Shown here: in pieces, positions 51,421-59,534 of the stretch | How positions within the stretch are numbered: position 1 is the stretch's first letter | Layout: each line of letters opens with the position of its first letter | DNA from: Lachnospiraceae bacterium MC2017 | Lineage (GTDB): Bacteria; Bacillota; Clostridia; Lachnospirales; Lachnospiraceae | NCBI GenBank assembly: GCA_000701625.1 | Contig: KL370804.1 | Location: 1-59,534, forward strand | Reading direction: 5' to 3' | Length of the DNA: 59,534 nt | Notes under the pieces: generated by a model | What the model saw: only the letters and a program-made list of their open reading frames with translations | Databases searched by the model: none | Told to the model about the DNA's origin: nothing | Position numbers and translations under genes: made by a program

Positions 51421-52320
51421 ATGAAAGGTAGTACAACGCTTGCAAAAAGAAGACAGAGAGCATCAGCAATTTGTGCGGCTGTATTTCTGACTCCGGTAAT
51501 CATATTGATGCTGGTATACTTTGTATATCCGATCATTGCCACATTTGCGAACAGTCTTACCAGGTGGAATGGTATTTCTCCGGAAAAGATCTTTGTGGGT
51601 TCGTATAACTGGAACAAGCTGATCCATGATGCGAAGTTCTGGAAGGCATTCGGAAACAATATAAAAGTAATGGCAATTTCTCTTATAGTTCAGATGCCCA
51701 TAGGTATCCTGCTTGCAACATTTCTGGATGCAGGAGGAAAGAAATTCAATATATTCAAAATAATATGGTTTCTTCCGTTACTAATGAGCTCTGTTGCAGT
51801 AGGTTATCTGTTCCACTATGCACTGGCTACGAACAGTGGTATTTTTACGGCAATATCGGAGCTTTTTGGTGGTGGAAAGGTTGACCTTCTGGGAAATCAG
51901 GGAACGGCTCTTTATGCTGTAATAGGCGTTATCTGCTGGCAGTTCATCCCTTTCTATATGGTCTACTATATGGCTGGGTATTCCAGTATAGATGAATCAC
52001 TGTACGAAGCTGCGATCGTAGACGGAGCAACACGTACGCAGTATGTGACAAAAATTGCACTTCCGATGCTGGTTCCAACAATAAAGAGCGCGATAGTCCT
52101 GTCGATTACAGGCTCTCTCAAGTATTTTGACCTGGTATACGTAATGACAGGCGGCGGTCCGGGTGAGTCCACAGAACTCATGGCGACATATATGTATAAA
52201 GAGTCATTCAGTAAGTACAACATGGGATATGGTTCATCCATTGCGGGAGGAATGTTTATCCTGATCACATTGATCGCAGGTGTGACGATGTATGTCATGA
52301 ACCGGAAAAAGGAGGACTGA
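51421..52320 (+). CDS. sugar ABC transporter permease (MalF/UgpA-like)
   Basis: A 299-residue permease with six membrane helices (AAVFLTPVIILMLVYFVYPI first) and the ATPase-contacting EAA loop (YEAAIVDGATRTQYVTKIALP). ATG 51421 is chosen for its GAGGTG upstream; ATG 51409 precedes that site. Partner permease follows after one base. No ATPase gene is present; a shared MsmK/UgpC-type ATPase encoded elsewhere is likely. Confidence 0.94.
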   Translation: MKGSTTLAKRRQRASAICAAVFLTPVIILMLVYFVYPIIATFANSLTRWNGISPEKIFVGSYNWNKLIHDAKFWKAFGNNIKVMAISLIVQMPIGILLATFLDAGGKKFNIFKIIWFLPLLMSSVAVGYLFHYALATNSGIFTAISELFGGGKVDLLGNQGTALYAVIGVICWQFIPFYMVYYMAGYSSIDESLYEAAIVDGATRTQYVTKIALPMLVPTIKSAIVLSITGSLKYFDLVYVMTGGGPGESTELMATYMYKESFSKYNMGYGSSIAGGMFILITLIAGVTMYVMNRKKED

Positions 52321-52321
52321 T

Positions 52322-53182
52322 ATGGCAAAGAAAAATACAGCCGGAGAGTCCGGAAAGAAAAATTACGGGGCATGGATCGCAGCGGTAGTGCTGTCAGTAT
52401 TCTGGATGCTCGTGACATTTGTTCCGTTTTCATTCATGGTCATGACCGGCTTTAAGCAAAAGATTGAGACCATCATGTACGGAGCGTTCCATATGCCGGA
52501 GAAATTTTATCCGGACAATTATAAAGGTGTCATTACAGATCCTACATTTTGGACATATTTCAGAAACAGTGTGATCGTACTTATAATTTCACTGATAATC
52601 CTGTTATTCATCTCAGCGTGTGCAGCATATCCGTTATCGAGGTTCAAGTTCAAGCTTCGCGGTCCGATATATTTCCTGATCGTTGCTGCAATGTCTGTAC
52701 CGATGCATGTTACATTGATTCCGGTATTTAATATGACGATCAACATGGGACTCTATGATACTATATGGGCTTTGATCCCTACCAATGTTGCCTTTGCGAC
52801 ACCGATATCTGTGTTTATCCTTACAGGTTTCATGGAAGGAATACCAAAAGAGCTGGAAGAAGCGGCAGATATTGATGGCTGTGGCAGATTCGGTAGATTT
52901 TTCAAAGTAATACTTCCGCTCTCTACACCGGGACTTTCAACACTTGCAATTTATAACGGTGTAAATATGTGGAATGAATTCATATTCGCATTTACGCTGA
53001 CACAGTCAGAGAGCAACAGGACGCTTCCGTTGGCACTTTGGAACTATCAGGGTCAGTATTCATCAAATACAGCCATGATAATGGCATGTCTTACACTATC
53101 AGTACTTCCGATGATAATCCTGTTTATCTTTATGCAGGAGAAACTCGTAAAGGGAATGATGGCAGGAGCAGTAAAAGGATAA
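52322..53182 (+). CDS. sugar ABC transporter permease (MalG/UgpE-like)
   Basis: A 286-residue permease with six helices (VVLSVFWMLVTFVPFSFMVM first), ACAAYPLSRFKFKLRGP, SVPMHVTLIPVFNMTINMGL and the EAA loop (EEAADIDGCGRFGRFFKVIL). Tight coupling to the preceding permease; GGAGG is within that gene's end. Last gene of the importer operon, followed by a terminator. Confidence 0.95.
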   Translation: MAKKNTAGESGKKNYGAWIAAVVLSVFWMLVTFVPFSFMVMTGFKQKIETIMYGAFHMPEKFYPDNYKGVITDPTFWTYFRNSVIVLIISLIILLFISACAAYPLSRFKFKLRGPIYFLIVAAMSVPMHVTLIPVFNMTINMGLYDTIWALIPTNVAFATPISVFILTGFMEGIPKELEEAADIDGCGRFGRFFKVILPLSTPGLSTLAIYNGVNMWNEFIFAFTLTQSESNRTLPLALWNYQGQYSSNTAMIMACLTLSVLPMIILFIFMQEKLVKGMMAGAVKG

Positions 53183-53194
53183 AAAATGCGTACA

Positions 53195-53230
53195 AAAAAT
53201 GGTGGTGTCCGAAAAGACATCACCATTTTT
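53195..53230. terminator. bidirectional terminator
   Basis: AAAAATGGTGGTGTC pairs with GACATCACCATTTTT. A/T-runs on both sides serve the ABC operon and the convergent CAP-domain gene. Confidence 0.85.
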
Positions 53231-53240
53231 AGGCTTTATT

Positions 53241-53771
53241 TTAATTAGAAAACATATACGCGACAGTGATCTTTGTTCCCTTTGAAGTTTCGGTAAGTTC
53301 GCTTGAAATACCGATCTTGGTAAATTTATCAAATACCATATTGTCGTAATGAGCAGGAGAGGCTACCAGATTGTCAAACATTGTATCGGCGGCTTTCTCC
53401 TGATTTTTGTCGCTGCCATCATAATTAGGATATGTTACGCTTGAAAGATTTTCGCCTCTCCAGAGAGTAGGATCGATCATTTCGGTCCCCTGCTCTCCGT
53501 TAGGGCGTTCGTGGCTCCATTTCTCAGCAGCCTCAGTTGATCTGGTGTCTGCGATAGTGTTTAGCTTGCTGTCTATGACCAGAGCTTTCAGACCCTTGGA
53601 TTCTCTTAGTTCATTTATTTCAGCAAGAAGCCTGTCATTCATTTGAGTGGTTTTTAGTCGTGAATCACGTCCGGCAAAGATCACCGGTGAAAACAAACCC
53701 AAAATTGCGCATGATACTAAAACGAACGTGAAAAAAAGCGCCAGCAGATTCTTAAATGCATGTTTCGTCAT
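53241..53771 (-). CDS. CAP-domain (SCP/PR-1) membrane-anchored protein
   Basis: A 176-residue protein with an N-terminal hydrophobic anchor (LLALFFTFVLVSCAILGLFS). The CAP domain has NDRLLAEINELRESKGLKAL, TRSTEAAEKWSHERPNG (metal-binding His region) and NLVASPAHYDNMVFDKFTKI with the second His. Small secreted CAP proteins are common in Firmicutes and of unclear function. It is a single gene on the minus strand, convergent with the ABC operon. Confidence 0.88.
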   Translation of the reverse strand: MTKHAFKNLLALFFTFVLVSCAILGLFSPVIFAGRDSRLKTTQMNDRLLAEINELRESKGLKALVIDSKLNTIADTRSTEAAEKWSHERPNGEQGTEMIDPTLWRGENLSSVTYPNYDGSDKNQEKAADTMFDNLVASPAHYDNMVFDKFTKIGISSELTETSKGTKITVAYMFSN

Positions 53772-53975
53772 TTCGTTACCCTCTTCGCTTATCCTTACAG
53801 ATTTTTCCCCATTAGTATATCGGCAGGTTGATTATTATTCTTTAGATATGCTTGCCAATTAATTGTACATAGGTTGAAGCCGGATTTGTAGTGATTTTGA
53901 CGAATTTATAAAATATTATGTTTTTCTAAAATATATCTGAAAGGGATTATACCAAAAGTCTTAATATAAAGAATA

Positions 53976-54848
53976 TTAAACGTGATAGTTTTTATTTAGA
54001 CCGTAGGTATTCCTGTAGGAAGAAGGCGTTTGACCTGTGCAGTTTCTGAAGGCGTTGGAGAATCCCTGACTGTCGGAAAATCCAAGTTCCATAGCTATTA
54101 CACCTACGGGGGTATCACTTTCGGAGAGTCTGGCCTTGGCAAGAATCATTTTTTCTCTCATAATATACTGCTTTATCGAGAGACCGCTTCTATGCTTAAA
54201 GAATGTTGTGATATATTTTGCATTGAATCCAAGGTGGTCGGCTATCTCATTTACTTTTAGATTATCATGGATACGCCAGGAGACATAGTCCAGTATATCG
54301 GTATAGAGCTGATCGTTCCCCTGATCTTTTGAAATATCTGTTTCTGTAAGATAAAGCTGTGAATAAAGTTCATTCAAGATCAGGTTGATGTAGCAGCTGT
54401 TGAGATTGATATTCCGGTAGCGCCTGTCGCAATCCAATAATTGTTTCATAAGTATTAGTATGCGATCCAATGATGGTACCTTTCCATATTTGGGAAGTAC
54501 AAATTTTTTTGAACCGATATCAAATGGGAGATGCGGCTTTGTGTTGTCATTGTAGATAATGGGATCGTTTTTGTTGTCATTATATGAAAAGTGGAACCAG
54601 TAAAATTCACATAAGGACGTCTTGTATCCGTACTGGTGACAAGGCGGGCAGCACAGCATCCATTCACCCTCATGAAGTTCATATTTTTTGTTGTTTTCTG
54701 CGATATATAGAGTCCCCTTTGTCATTACGATGAATTCAAAATCAAGGAGCATTCTTGACATATGGATCCATTCACGGTTCGGAGCAATGAATTTACCGAC
54801 AATGGAGGATACAAAATTTTGATCTGAGTCAAATTCGGCGTAGTTCAT
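53976..54848 (-). CDS. AraC-family regulator with cupin-type N-terminus
   Basis: A protein of about 290 residues: an AraC sugar-binding-like N-terminus (REWIHMSRMLLDFEFIVMTK, GEWMLCCPPCHQYGYK) and a C-terminal double helix-turn-helix (NLKVNEIADHLGFNAKYITT; TPVGVIAMELGFSDSQGFSN, FRNCTGQTPSSYR). The start is uncertain: ATG 54848 has AAGGAG 15 bases away, ATG 54863 abuts it, and TTG 54908 is open. It is divergent from the GH127 gene and is its likely activator. Direct repeats in the shared region fit AraC binding. Confidence 0.9.
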   Translation of the reverse strand: MNYAEFDSDQNFVSSIVGKFIAPNREWIHMSRMLLDFEFIVMTKGTLYIAENNKKYELHEGEWMLCCPPCHQYGYKTSLCEFYWFHFSYNDNKNDPIIYNDNTKPHLPFDIGSKKFVLPKYGKVPSLDRILILMKQLLDCDRRYRNINLNSCYINLILNELYSQLYLTETDISKDQGNDQLYTDILDYVSWRIHDNLKVNEIADHLGFNAKYITTFFKHRSGLSIKQYIMREKMILAKARLSESDTPVGVIAMELGFSDSQGFSNAFRNCTGQTPSSYRNTYGLNKNYHV

Positions 54849-54965
54849 GTGGCTTAAAGTCATCTCCTTCGTACAATCTGTCGAGCATATTGCACATGTA
54901 TATGACAATATTATATTTCATTGTGGTCATGTTGTACATAAAATAACATACATCTTCGATACAAA

Positions 54966-55013
54966 ACAAACCTTTTCACAATCTTTCGGACCAATTCCCA
55001 CAACCTTTTCAAA
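54966..55013 (+). promoter_or_regulatory. direct repeats, candidate AraC sites for the GH127 gene
   Basis: ACAAACCTTTTCACA (54966-54980) and ACAACCTTTTCAAA (55000-55013) are near-identical and about 33 bases apart, that is three helical turns on the same face. They lie between the divergent AraC and GH127 genes. Confidence 0.55.
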
Positions 55014-55105
55014 CAAAAAAGAACCTGAGCATATACTAGTTTGTTCAAAATGTATTTATATTTAAACTTGTAACAAACAAATTTACCTTAGGGAGGGTAT
55101 TGCAA

Positions 55106-58100
55106 ATGCGCAAAAGGAGTTACAAGAAAAGGAGAGCGGCGACATTGCTTTTGAGTGCAGCTATGGTCGCAACATCGATTCCGGGAACGCCTGTCATGGC
55201 AGCTGAAACGGAGAAAACGAATTCTAACGTGATCTATAACGTAGATTGCGGAGATATCGATCCGACTACGCCGCCGACTGATGGACCGCTTGGAACCAGA
55301 AATTCAGTGACAGACCAGATCTATGGCAAGGATGAAAAGACCGGATACAGTTGGGGAATTCTTGACAAGGAAGTAGGAGATGGTTCCACTAACGGAAAAT
55401 GCAGTGCTGGAGGTGTTTCGACCGCATGGACATGGCCGTATGAATATGCGAAGACAGATCAGACCTCTAGAACTTCTACAAACAGATATACTAAAAACCA
55501 ATATGAAAGCAAGATCGAGACTCGTCATTTGTCATATGGGTTCGAGGTTGAAAACGGTGATTATCTTGTAGAAGTGGGATTTACGGATCCGTGGAGATGT
55601 TCTCAGTCGCCTACTCTTTATGCAAATAAAGGACAGGAGGATGAGGTTCTTATCAAGAAAGATATAAATGTAGCTGGCGGAGAAACAAGCGTCACTGCAA
55701 ATGTAGAAGTTACTGATGGTAATCTTACAATAGATGCCGTTGGTGAAGGGGAAAGCAACAAAGCCATTAATATGACTTATATCTCCATAAAGAAGGGTGA
55801 TATTGATTCGGTTCTTGAGGCAGATGCGGCTGCTATTAAGCTTCCGAGCGTAGCATATTCAGATATCACACTTCCTTCAAAGGGAGAAGCGGGCTCAGAG
55901 ATCACATGGAAGTCTGCTGCTGAAGATGTGATCACATCTGACGGAAAAGTTCAAAGAATGGACGTTGAGGCGCATATTATACTTACGGCCACTCTTACCT
56001 ATGAGGACAAGACGATCACAAGAGATTTCATTATAACTGTTCCGGCAATCGGTGTAGAGGCAGGTTACAAAGAAACAGCACTTGATAAAGTAACTGTTAC
56101 TGATGAATACTTTGACGAAGCTCTTGAGCTTGATGTCAGAAATATGCTGAAGATCGATGCAGACAGACTCCTTGCAGGATTCCGCGAGACCGCAGAATAT
56201 GCATCAGGAGAAACAGATACATCAAAGATCAAAGCTTTCATGAAGAATAAGGAGCGTTACGGCGGCAGCTGGGAGAATGGACTGATCGGAGGACATACAC
56301 TTGGTCACTATATGTCAGCTCTTGCTACAGCTTCTGTAAATCCCGGACTTGATGAGTCTGAGAGAGCGAAGGTTTGTGAAAGACTTGATTATCTCGTAAA
56401 ATCACTGAAAGAATGTCAGGATCTTACAAAGGGAACTGAGTACGAGGGTTATATCTTTGGTGCAGCACTTCCGAATGATAACTTCAAGAAAGATCTTGAT
56501 CTGCAGTTTGACAATGTTGAGCAGGGCAAAGCAGGTATTTTCGATCAGGCATGGGTTCCGTGGTACACAATGCACAAGATCCTTGCGGGACTTGTGGATG
56601 CATATAAGTTTGAAGGAAATGAGGAGGCGCTTGAAGTTGCAGAAAATCTGGGTACGTGGGTAGCAAAAAGAGCTAACAAATGGAATGACGGCACAAAACG
56701 TACTGTATTAAGCATTGAGTATGGCGGAATGAATGATGTTCTTTACGAACTGTACAAGTATTCCAATGCTGATAATCGTGAGGACATCAAGAAAGCTGCT
56801 CATCAGTTTGATCAGGTTGATCTTTTCGAGGCTGTAAAAGCTGACAAGACAAACATACTGAATAATAAGCATGCAAATACAACTATCCCGAAGTTCCTCG
56901 GTGCTCTTAACCGCTATGAGGTAGATAATGGCGAGACAGACTATCTGGAATATGCAGAGGCATTCTGGCAGATGGTTGTTGATAAGCATACCTATATCAC
57001 AGGCGGAAATAGTGAAGATGAGCATTTCGGCGCAGACAGTGTTCTGAATAAAGAGCGTACAAATTGCAATAACGAGACTTGCAATACCTACAACATGCTT
57101 AAGCTCAGCCGTAAGCTTTTCAGGATCACAGGCGACAAGAAGTATGCGGATTACTATGAGAATACTCTTATCAATGCGATCATGTCTTCTCAGGAGCATA
57201 AGGATGGAATGACAATGTACTTCCAGCCTATGGCTACAGGTTACAGAAAAGTGTACAGCTCTCTTGATCAGCATTTCTGGTGCTGCACAGGAACAGGTTA
57301 TGAAAACTTCACCAAGCTTGATGACAGCATTTACTTCCTTGATGGTGATGATGTCATTGTAAATCTGTATCTTGCATCTGAGATGAAGGGTGATGGTTAT
57401 ACACTGACTCAGAAGGGAAGCCTCGCAGACGGTGAGACAATGACCTTCAAGGTTGACGGAAAGATAAAGGGTAACCTTCGTCTCCGTATACCTGACTGGA
57501 CAGATGAAAAGGATGTTAAGGTTTATTTCGGAGATAAAAAATATTCATCTAAGGCAAGTAATGGATATATCGTGATCCCGAATAGCGGTCTTAAGGACGG
57601 CACAGAGTTTACTGTAACACTTCCTATGCATCTGGCAGCATATAATCTTCCGGATGGTGAGAACACATATGCATTCAAGTATGGTCCGTTTGTACTTAGC
57701 GCAGGACTCGGAGCATCAGACACTGCTACCGGCGGACACGGAATGAATGTAAAGGTTCCTACACAAAAGGCTGTTGCCAGCGATACTATAGGTATCACCG
57801 CAGTAGAATCCGTTAAGGACTTCATTGATAATATCGATAAGTACCTGGTAAAAGATGAGAATTCTATGAGCTTTACACTGAAGGGAACTTCTGTATCCTA
57901 TACCTTTACTCCGCACTATACACAGGATGAGCAGAGTTATGGTATCTATTGGACATATTTCGTAGATGCAGACGGACGTGCTTCCGATGAAGTTATTTCT
58001 CAGAAAAATAACGACAGAGAGAGCAGAACACTTGTCAGCAGAGTTGAGCAGGTAGGTCGCGGACAGTATGAGAACCAGTATGTATTAAAGGATGGCAAGG

Positions 58101-59534
58101 CATGCGGACTCATAGACAAGAATGGTACATCGATCGGTGAGGATGCTCCTAACCTTACAAGAAAAGCTGCAGCAGGTGATTCCTTCGGATACATCATGGA
58201 GGCTGCAAAGGACGAAGACAATTATCTACTTGTTACATATCCGAAGAGTGAAGACGGCAAGTTTATAAAGATATCTGTAGGTGATACAGAGATAGCTTCT
58301 GAAAAGCTTGATTCTGCTAAGGCAAAGGTTACAAACCGTACACTTGCAGAAGCTGATCAGGACGATTATTATCAGGTTTTTTACACTATTCCGAAGAGTG
58401 CTGTAGAAAAGAATGCTCGTAATATAGAGATCAATGATGACGGAAAGATAAAGACAATATCCGTGATCGATGTGACATTTGGCGCACCGAAAGATGACTA
58501 CTCAGCAAAGATCGCAAAGAGTGTGGCTCTTTACAAAGCATATAATGCAAAGAATGAGCTTAAGAGTGTAACTATCGATGGAAAGCAGTATAAGCCTGAT
58601 GAGAAGAATGTAATTACCGTAGTTACGAAGGATGGCGATGTTTCCGCAAAGTTTGATATTGAAGATGAAGCAGGATATATCGAGCTTGATGGAAAGGCTT
58701 TTGATGAGAAGGAAGAGAGGAAGCTTCAGGCAAATGGCGGACTTACTGAGTACAACGTTCGCGTATATGCGGAAGATTTCGAGACTTACACAGACTACAC
58801 ATTGAGACTCACAAAGGACTTCACAGGAGTTAATCTTGAAGACAGCCTTGTAAAGTCAGTTACATTTGATGACGAAGCACCGAGGGCCATTGTGAAGTCA
58901 ATGACAGAGTACAATAATCCTAACTACGTATACAAGGATGGTATCTTTGATAAGGCTCTGAAGATGGATGGAAACTGGGGCCTTGAGATCCTTGATGATG
59001 CGTCCGTACTTGGTACAGATTACAGTATCAGTGCATGGATCAGCCCTGAATCTGTTGGTGGACAGTATGATCCGATCTTTGCAGGCGGTACATTCAGCCC
59101 TGAGTACTGGCTCAATCTGACAACAAACGGCAGGATCTGGTCTCATGACAATAAAGGATATGTAAATAACGACGGAACAGGTGCCTACAAGAAGGGCGAG
59201 TGGCAAAACCTTGTACTCACTGTTGATCAGGACGAGGACGGAAATGATTATGCTGAGGGTCGTCTGTATCTGAACGGTAAACTGATCCAGGAGGGTAATG
59301 TTGCCCGTGATATTATGCTCCAGAAGAAGGGTAAGTTGTACTTCGGTGTAAATATCTGGGATAGAATTTACTCAGGTATGGTAGATGATATCAACCTCTT
59401 TAACAGAGCTCTTACAGACACAGAAGTAGCTGCAATTTCCGCTAAAGCAGTTTACTCAGGAGATCTTGTAGTAGAAGAGGCTGAGGATCCTACACCGGCT
59501 GAACCCACTACACCGGCTGAACCCACTACACCGG
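55106..59534 (+). CDS. secreted GH127-type beta-L-arabinofuranosidase, multidomain (3' end outside window)
   Basis: An open frame of at least 1,476 codons. A signal peptide (RRAATLLLSAAMVATSIPGT, cut near VMAA) is followed by a carbohydrate-binding/malectin-like region (about 35-220) and an Ig-like domain (about 225-310). The GH127/DUF1680 catalytic domain (about 330-900) has GGHTLGHYMSALA, AWVPWYTMHKILAG, ERTNCNNETCNTYNMLK and HFWCCTGTGYEN. Glu657, Cys659, Cys726 and Cys727 match the Zn-Cys active site of the Bifidobacterium enzyme HypBA1. Later come beta domains, a LamG-like region (about 1260-1455) and a Thr-Pro-Ala-Glu repeat linker reaching the window edge. GGGAGGG precedes ATG 55106. 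Confidence 0.9.
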   Translation, partial: MRKRSYKKRRAATLLLSAAMVATSIPGTPVMAAETEKTNSNVIYNVDCGDIDPTTPPTDGPLGTRNSVTDQIYGKDEKTGYSWGILDKEVGDGSTNGKCSAGGVSTAWTWPYEYAKTDQTSRTSTNRYTKNQYESKIETRHLSYGFEVENGDYLVEVGFTDPWRCSQSPTLYANKGQEDEVLIKKDINVAGGETSVTANVEVTDGNLTIDAVGEGESNKAINMTYISIKKGDIDSVLEADAAAIKLPSVAYSDITLPSKGEAGSEITWKSAAEDVITSDGKVQRMDVEAHIILTATLTYEDKTITRDFIITVPAIGVEAGYKETALDKVTVTDEYFDEALELDVRNMLKIDADRLLAGFRETAEYASGETDTSKIKAFMKNKERYGGSWENGLIGGHTLGHYMSALATASVNPGLDESERAKVCERLDYLVKSLKECQDLTKGTEYEGYIFGAALPNDNFKKDLDLQFDNVEQGKAGIFDQAWVPWYTMHKILAGLVDAYKFEGNEEALEVAENLGTWVAKRANKWNDGTKRTVLSIEYGGMNDVLYELYKYSNADNREDIKKAAHQFDQVDLFEAVKADKTNILNNKHANTTIPKFLGALNRYEVDNGETDYLEYAEAFWQMVVDKHTYITGGNSEDEHFGADSVLNKERTNCNNETCNTYNMLKLSRKLFRITGDKKYADYYENTLINAIMSSQEHKDGMTMYFQPMATGYRKVYSSLDQHFWCCTGTGYENFTKLDDSIYFLDGDDVIVNLYLASEMKGDGYTLTQKGSLADGETMTFKVDGKIKGNLRLRIPDWTDEKDVKVYFGDKKYSSKASNGYIVIPNSGLKDGTEFTVTLPMHLAAYNLPDGENTYAFKYGPFVLSAGLGASDTATGGHGMNVKVPTQKAVASDTIGITAVESVKDFIDNIDKYLVKDENSMSFTLKGTSVSYTFTPHYTQDEQSYGIYWTYFVDADGRASDEVISQKNNDRESRTLVSRVEQVGRGQYENQYVLKDGKACGLIDKNGTSIGEDAPNLTRKAAAGDSFGYIMEAAKDEDNYLLVTYPKSEDGKFIKISVGDTEIASEKLDSAKAKVTNRTLAEADQDDYYQVFYTIPKSAVEKNARNIEINDDGKIKTISVIDVTFGAPKDDYSAKIAKSVALYKAYNAKNELKSVTIDGKQYKPDEKNVITVVTKDGDVSAKFDIEDEAGYIELDGKAFDEKEERKLQANGGLTEYNVRVYAEDFETYTDYTLRLTKDFTGVNLEDSLVKSVTFDDEAPRAIVKSMTEYNNPNYVYKDGIFDKALKMDGNWGLEILDDASVLGTDYSISAWISPESVGGQYDPIFAGGTFSPEYWLNLTTNGRIWSHDNKGYVNNDGTGAYKKGEWQNLVLTVDQDEDGNDYAEGRLYLNGKLIQEGNVARDIMLQKKGKLYFGVNIWDRIYSGMVDDINLFNRALTDTEVAAISAKAVYSGDLVVEEAEDPTPAEPTTPAEPTTP

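Noticed and set aside
1-59534. CRISPR array or prophage
   Set aside because: No regularly spaced direct repeats with unique spacers and no phage structural genes are visible; the only phage-like protein is the Gp37/68-type radical SAM enzyme.

Overview
The window looks like a chromosomal segment of a low-GC Gram-positive gut or rumen bacterium of the Lachnospiraceae, most likely Butyrivibrio or a close relative. This rests on the Lachnospiraceae-type DUF6145, DUF5688 and DUF6765 proteins, a lysyl-tRNA synthetase with a C-terminal tRNA-binding domain, strong purine-rich ribosome-binding sites, lipoprotein and Gram-positive secretion signals, and plant cell-wall enzymes of families GH120 and GH127. 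The genus is inferred; no 16S rRNA gene is present.

Layout. 0-4.3 kb is a core block: the tail of an unknown gene, a DUF6145 protein, dusB, greA behind a near-perfect housekeeping promoter, and lysS. 4.3-14.9 kb is accessory DNA. It holds HxlR/cupin, a MarR-controlled pair of radical SAM genes, a LysR-controlled hydrolase/flavodoxin/lipoprotein operon, gene remnants, and an AAA ATPase with a nuclease-like C-terminus and an apparently leaderless promoter. Part of this block is bracketed by a duplicated terminator plus repeat. 15-23.7 kb carries a lipoprotein, three cyclic-di-GMP genes (two GGDEF, one EAL), another AAA protein and an SGNH hydrolase. 23.9-27.6 kb has a chimeric gene (NfrB-like start fused to the end of a UDP-GlcNAc 2-epimerase), a DMT exporter and a secreted SGNH-like protein with FAM3-like and lectin-like C-terminal regions. 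tRNA-Cys and tRNA-Asn follow, then an unknown gene and an ECF transporter S component.

29.3-37.1 kb is the most coherent functional unit: a membrane-anchored sugar-binding protein, a NarL-type histidine kinase, its response regulator and a second anchored solute-binding protein, followed by a complete mannose-family PTS (EIIA, B, C, D and a small membrane protein). A shared palindrome (TGACA-N2-TGTCA) lies upstream of both operons, so the sensor operon probably controls the PTS.

37.1-46.1 kb has two inverted copies of a small terminal-inverted-repeat element flanking gldA and a secreted protein, a membrane-protein/DUF6765 cluster, and a DUF2520-panB pantothenate operon. Downstream, on the minus strand, lies a candidate small RNA made of two homologous structured units. 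46.4-59.5 kb is a hemicellulose locus: a GH120 beta-xylosidase, two AraC regulators, a sugar ABC importer without its ATPase, a CAP-domain protein and a large secreted GH127-type beta-L-arabinofuranosidase that runs off the end of the window.
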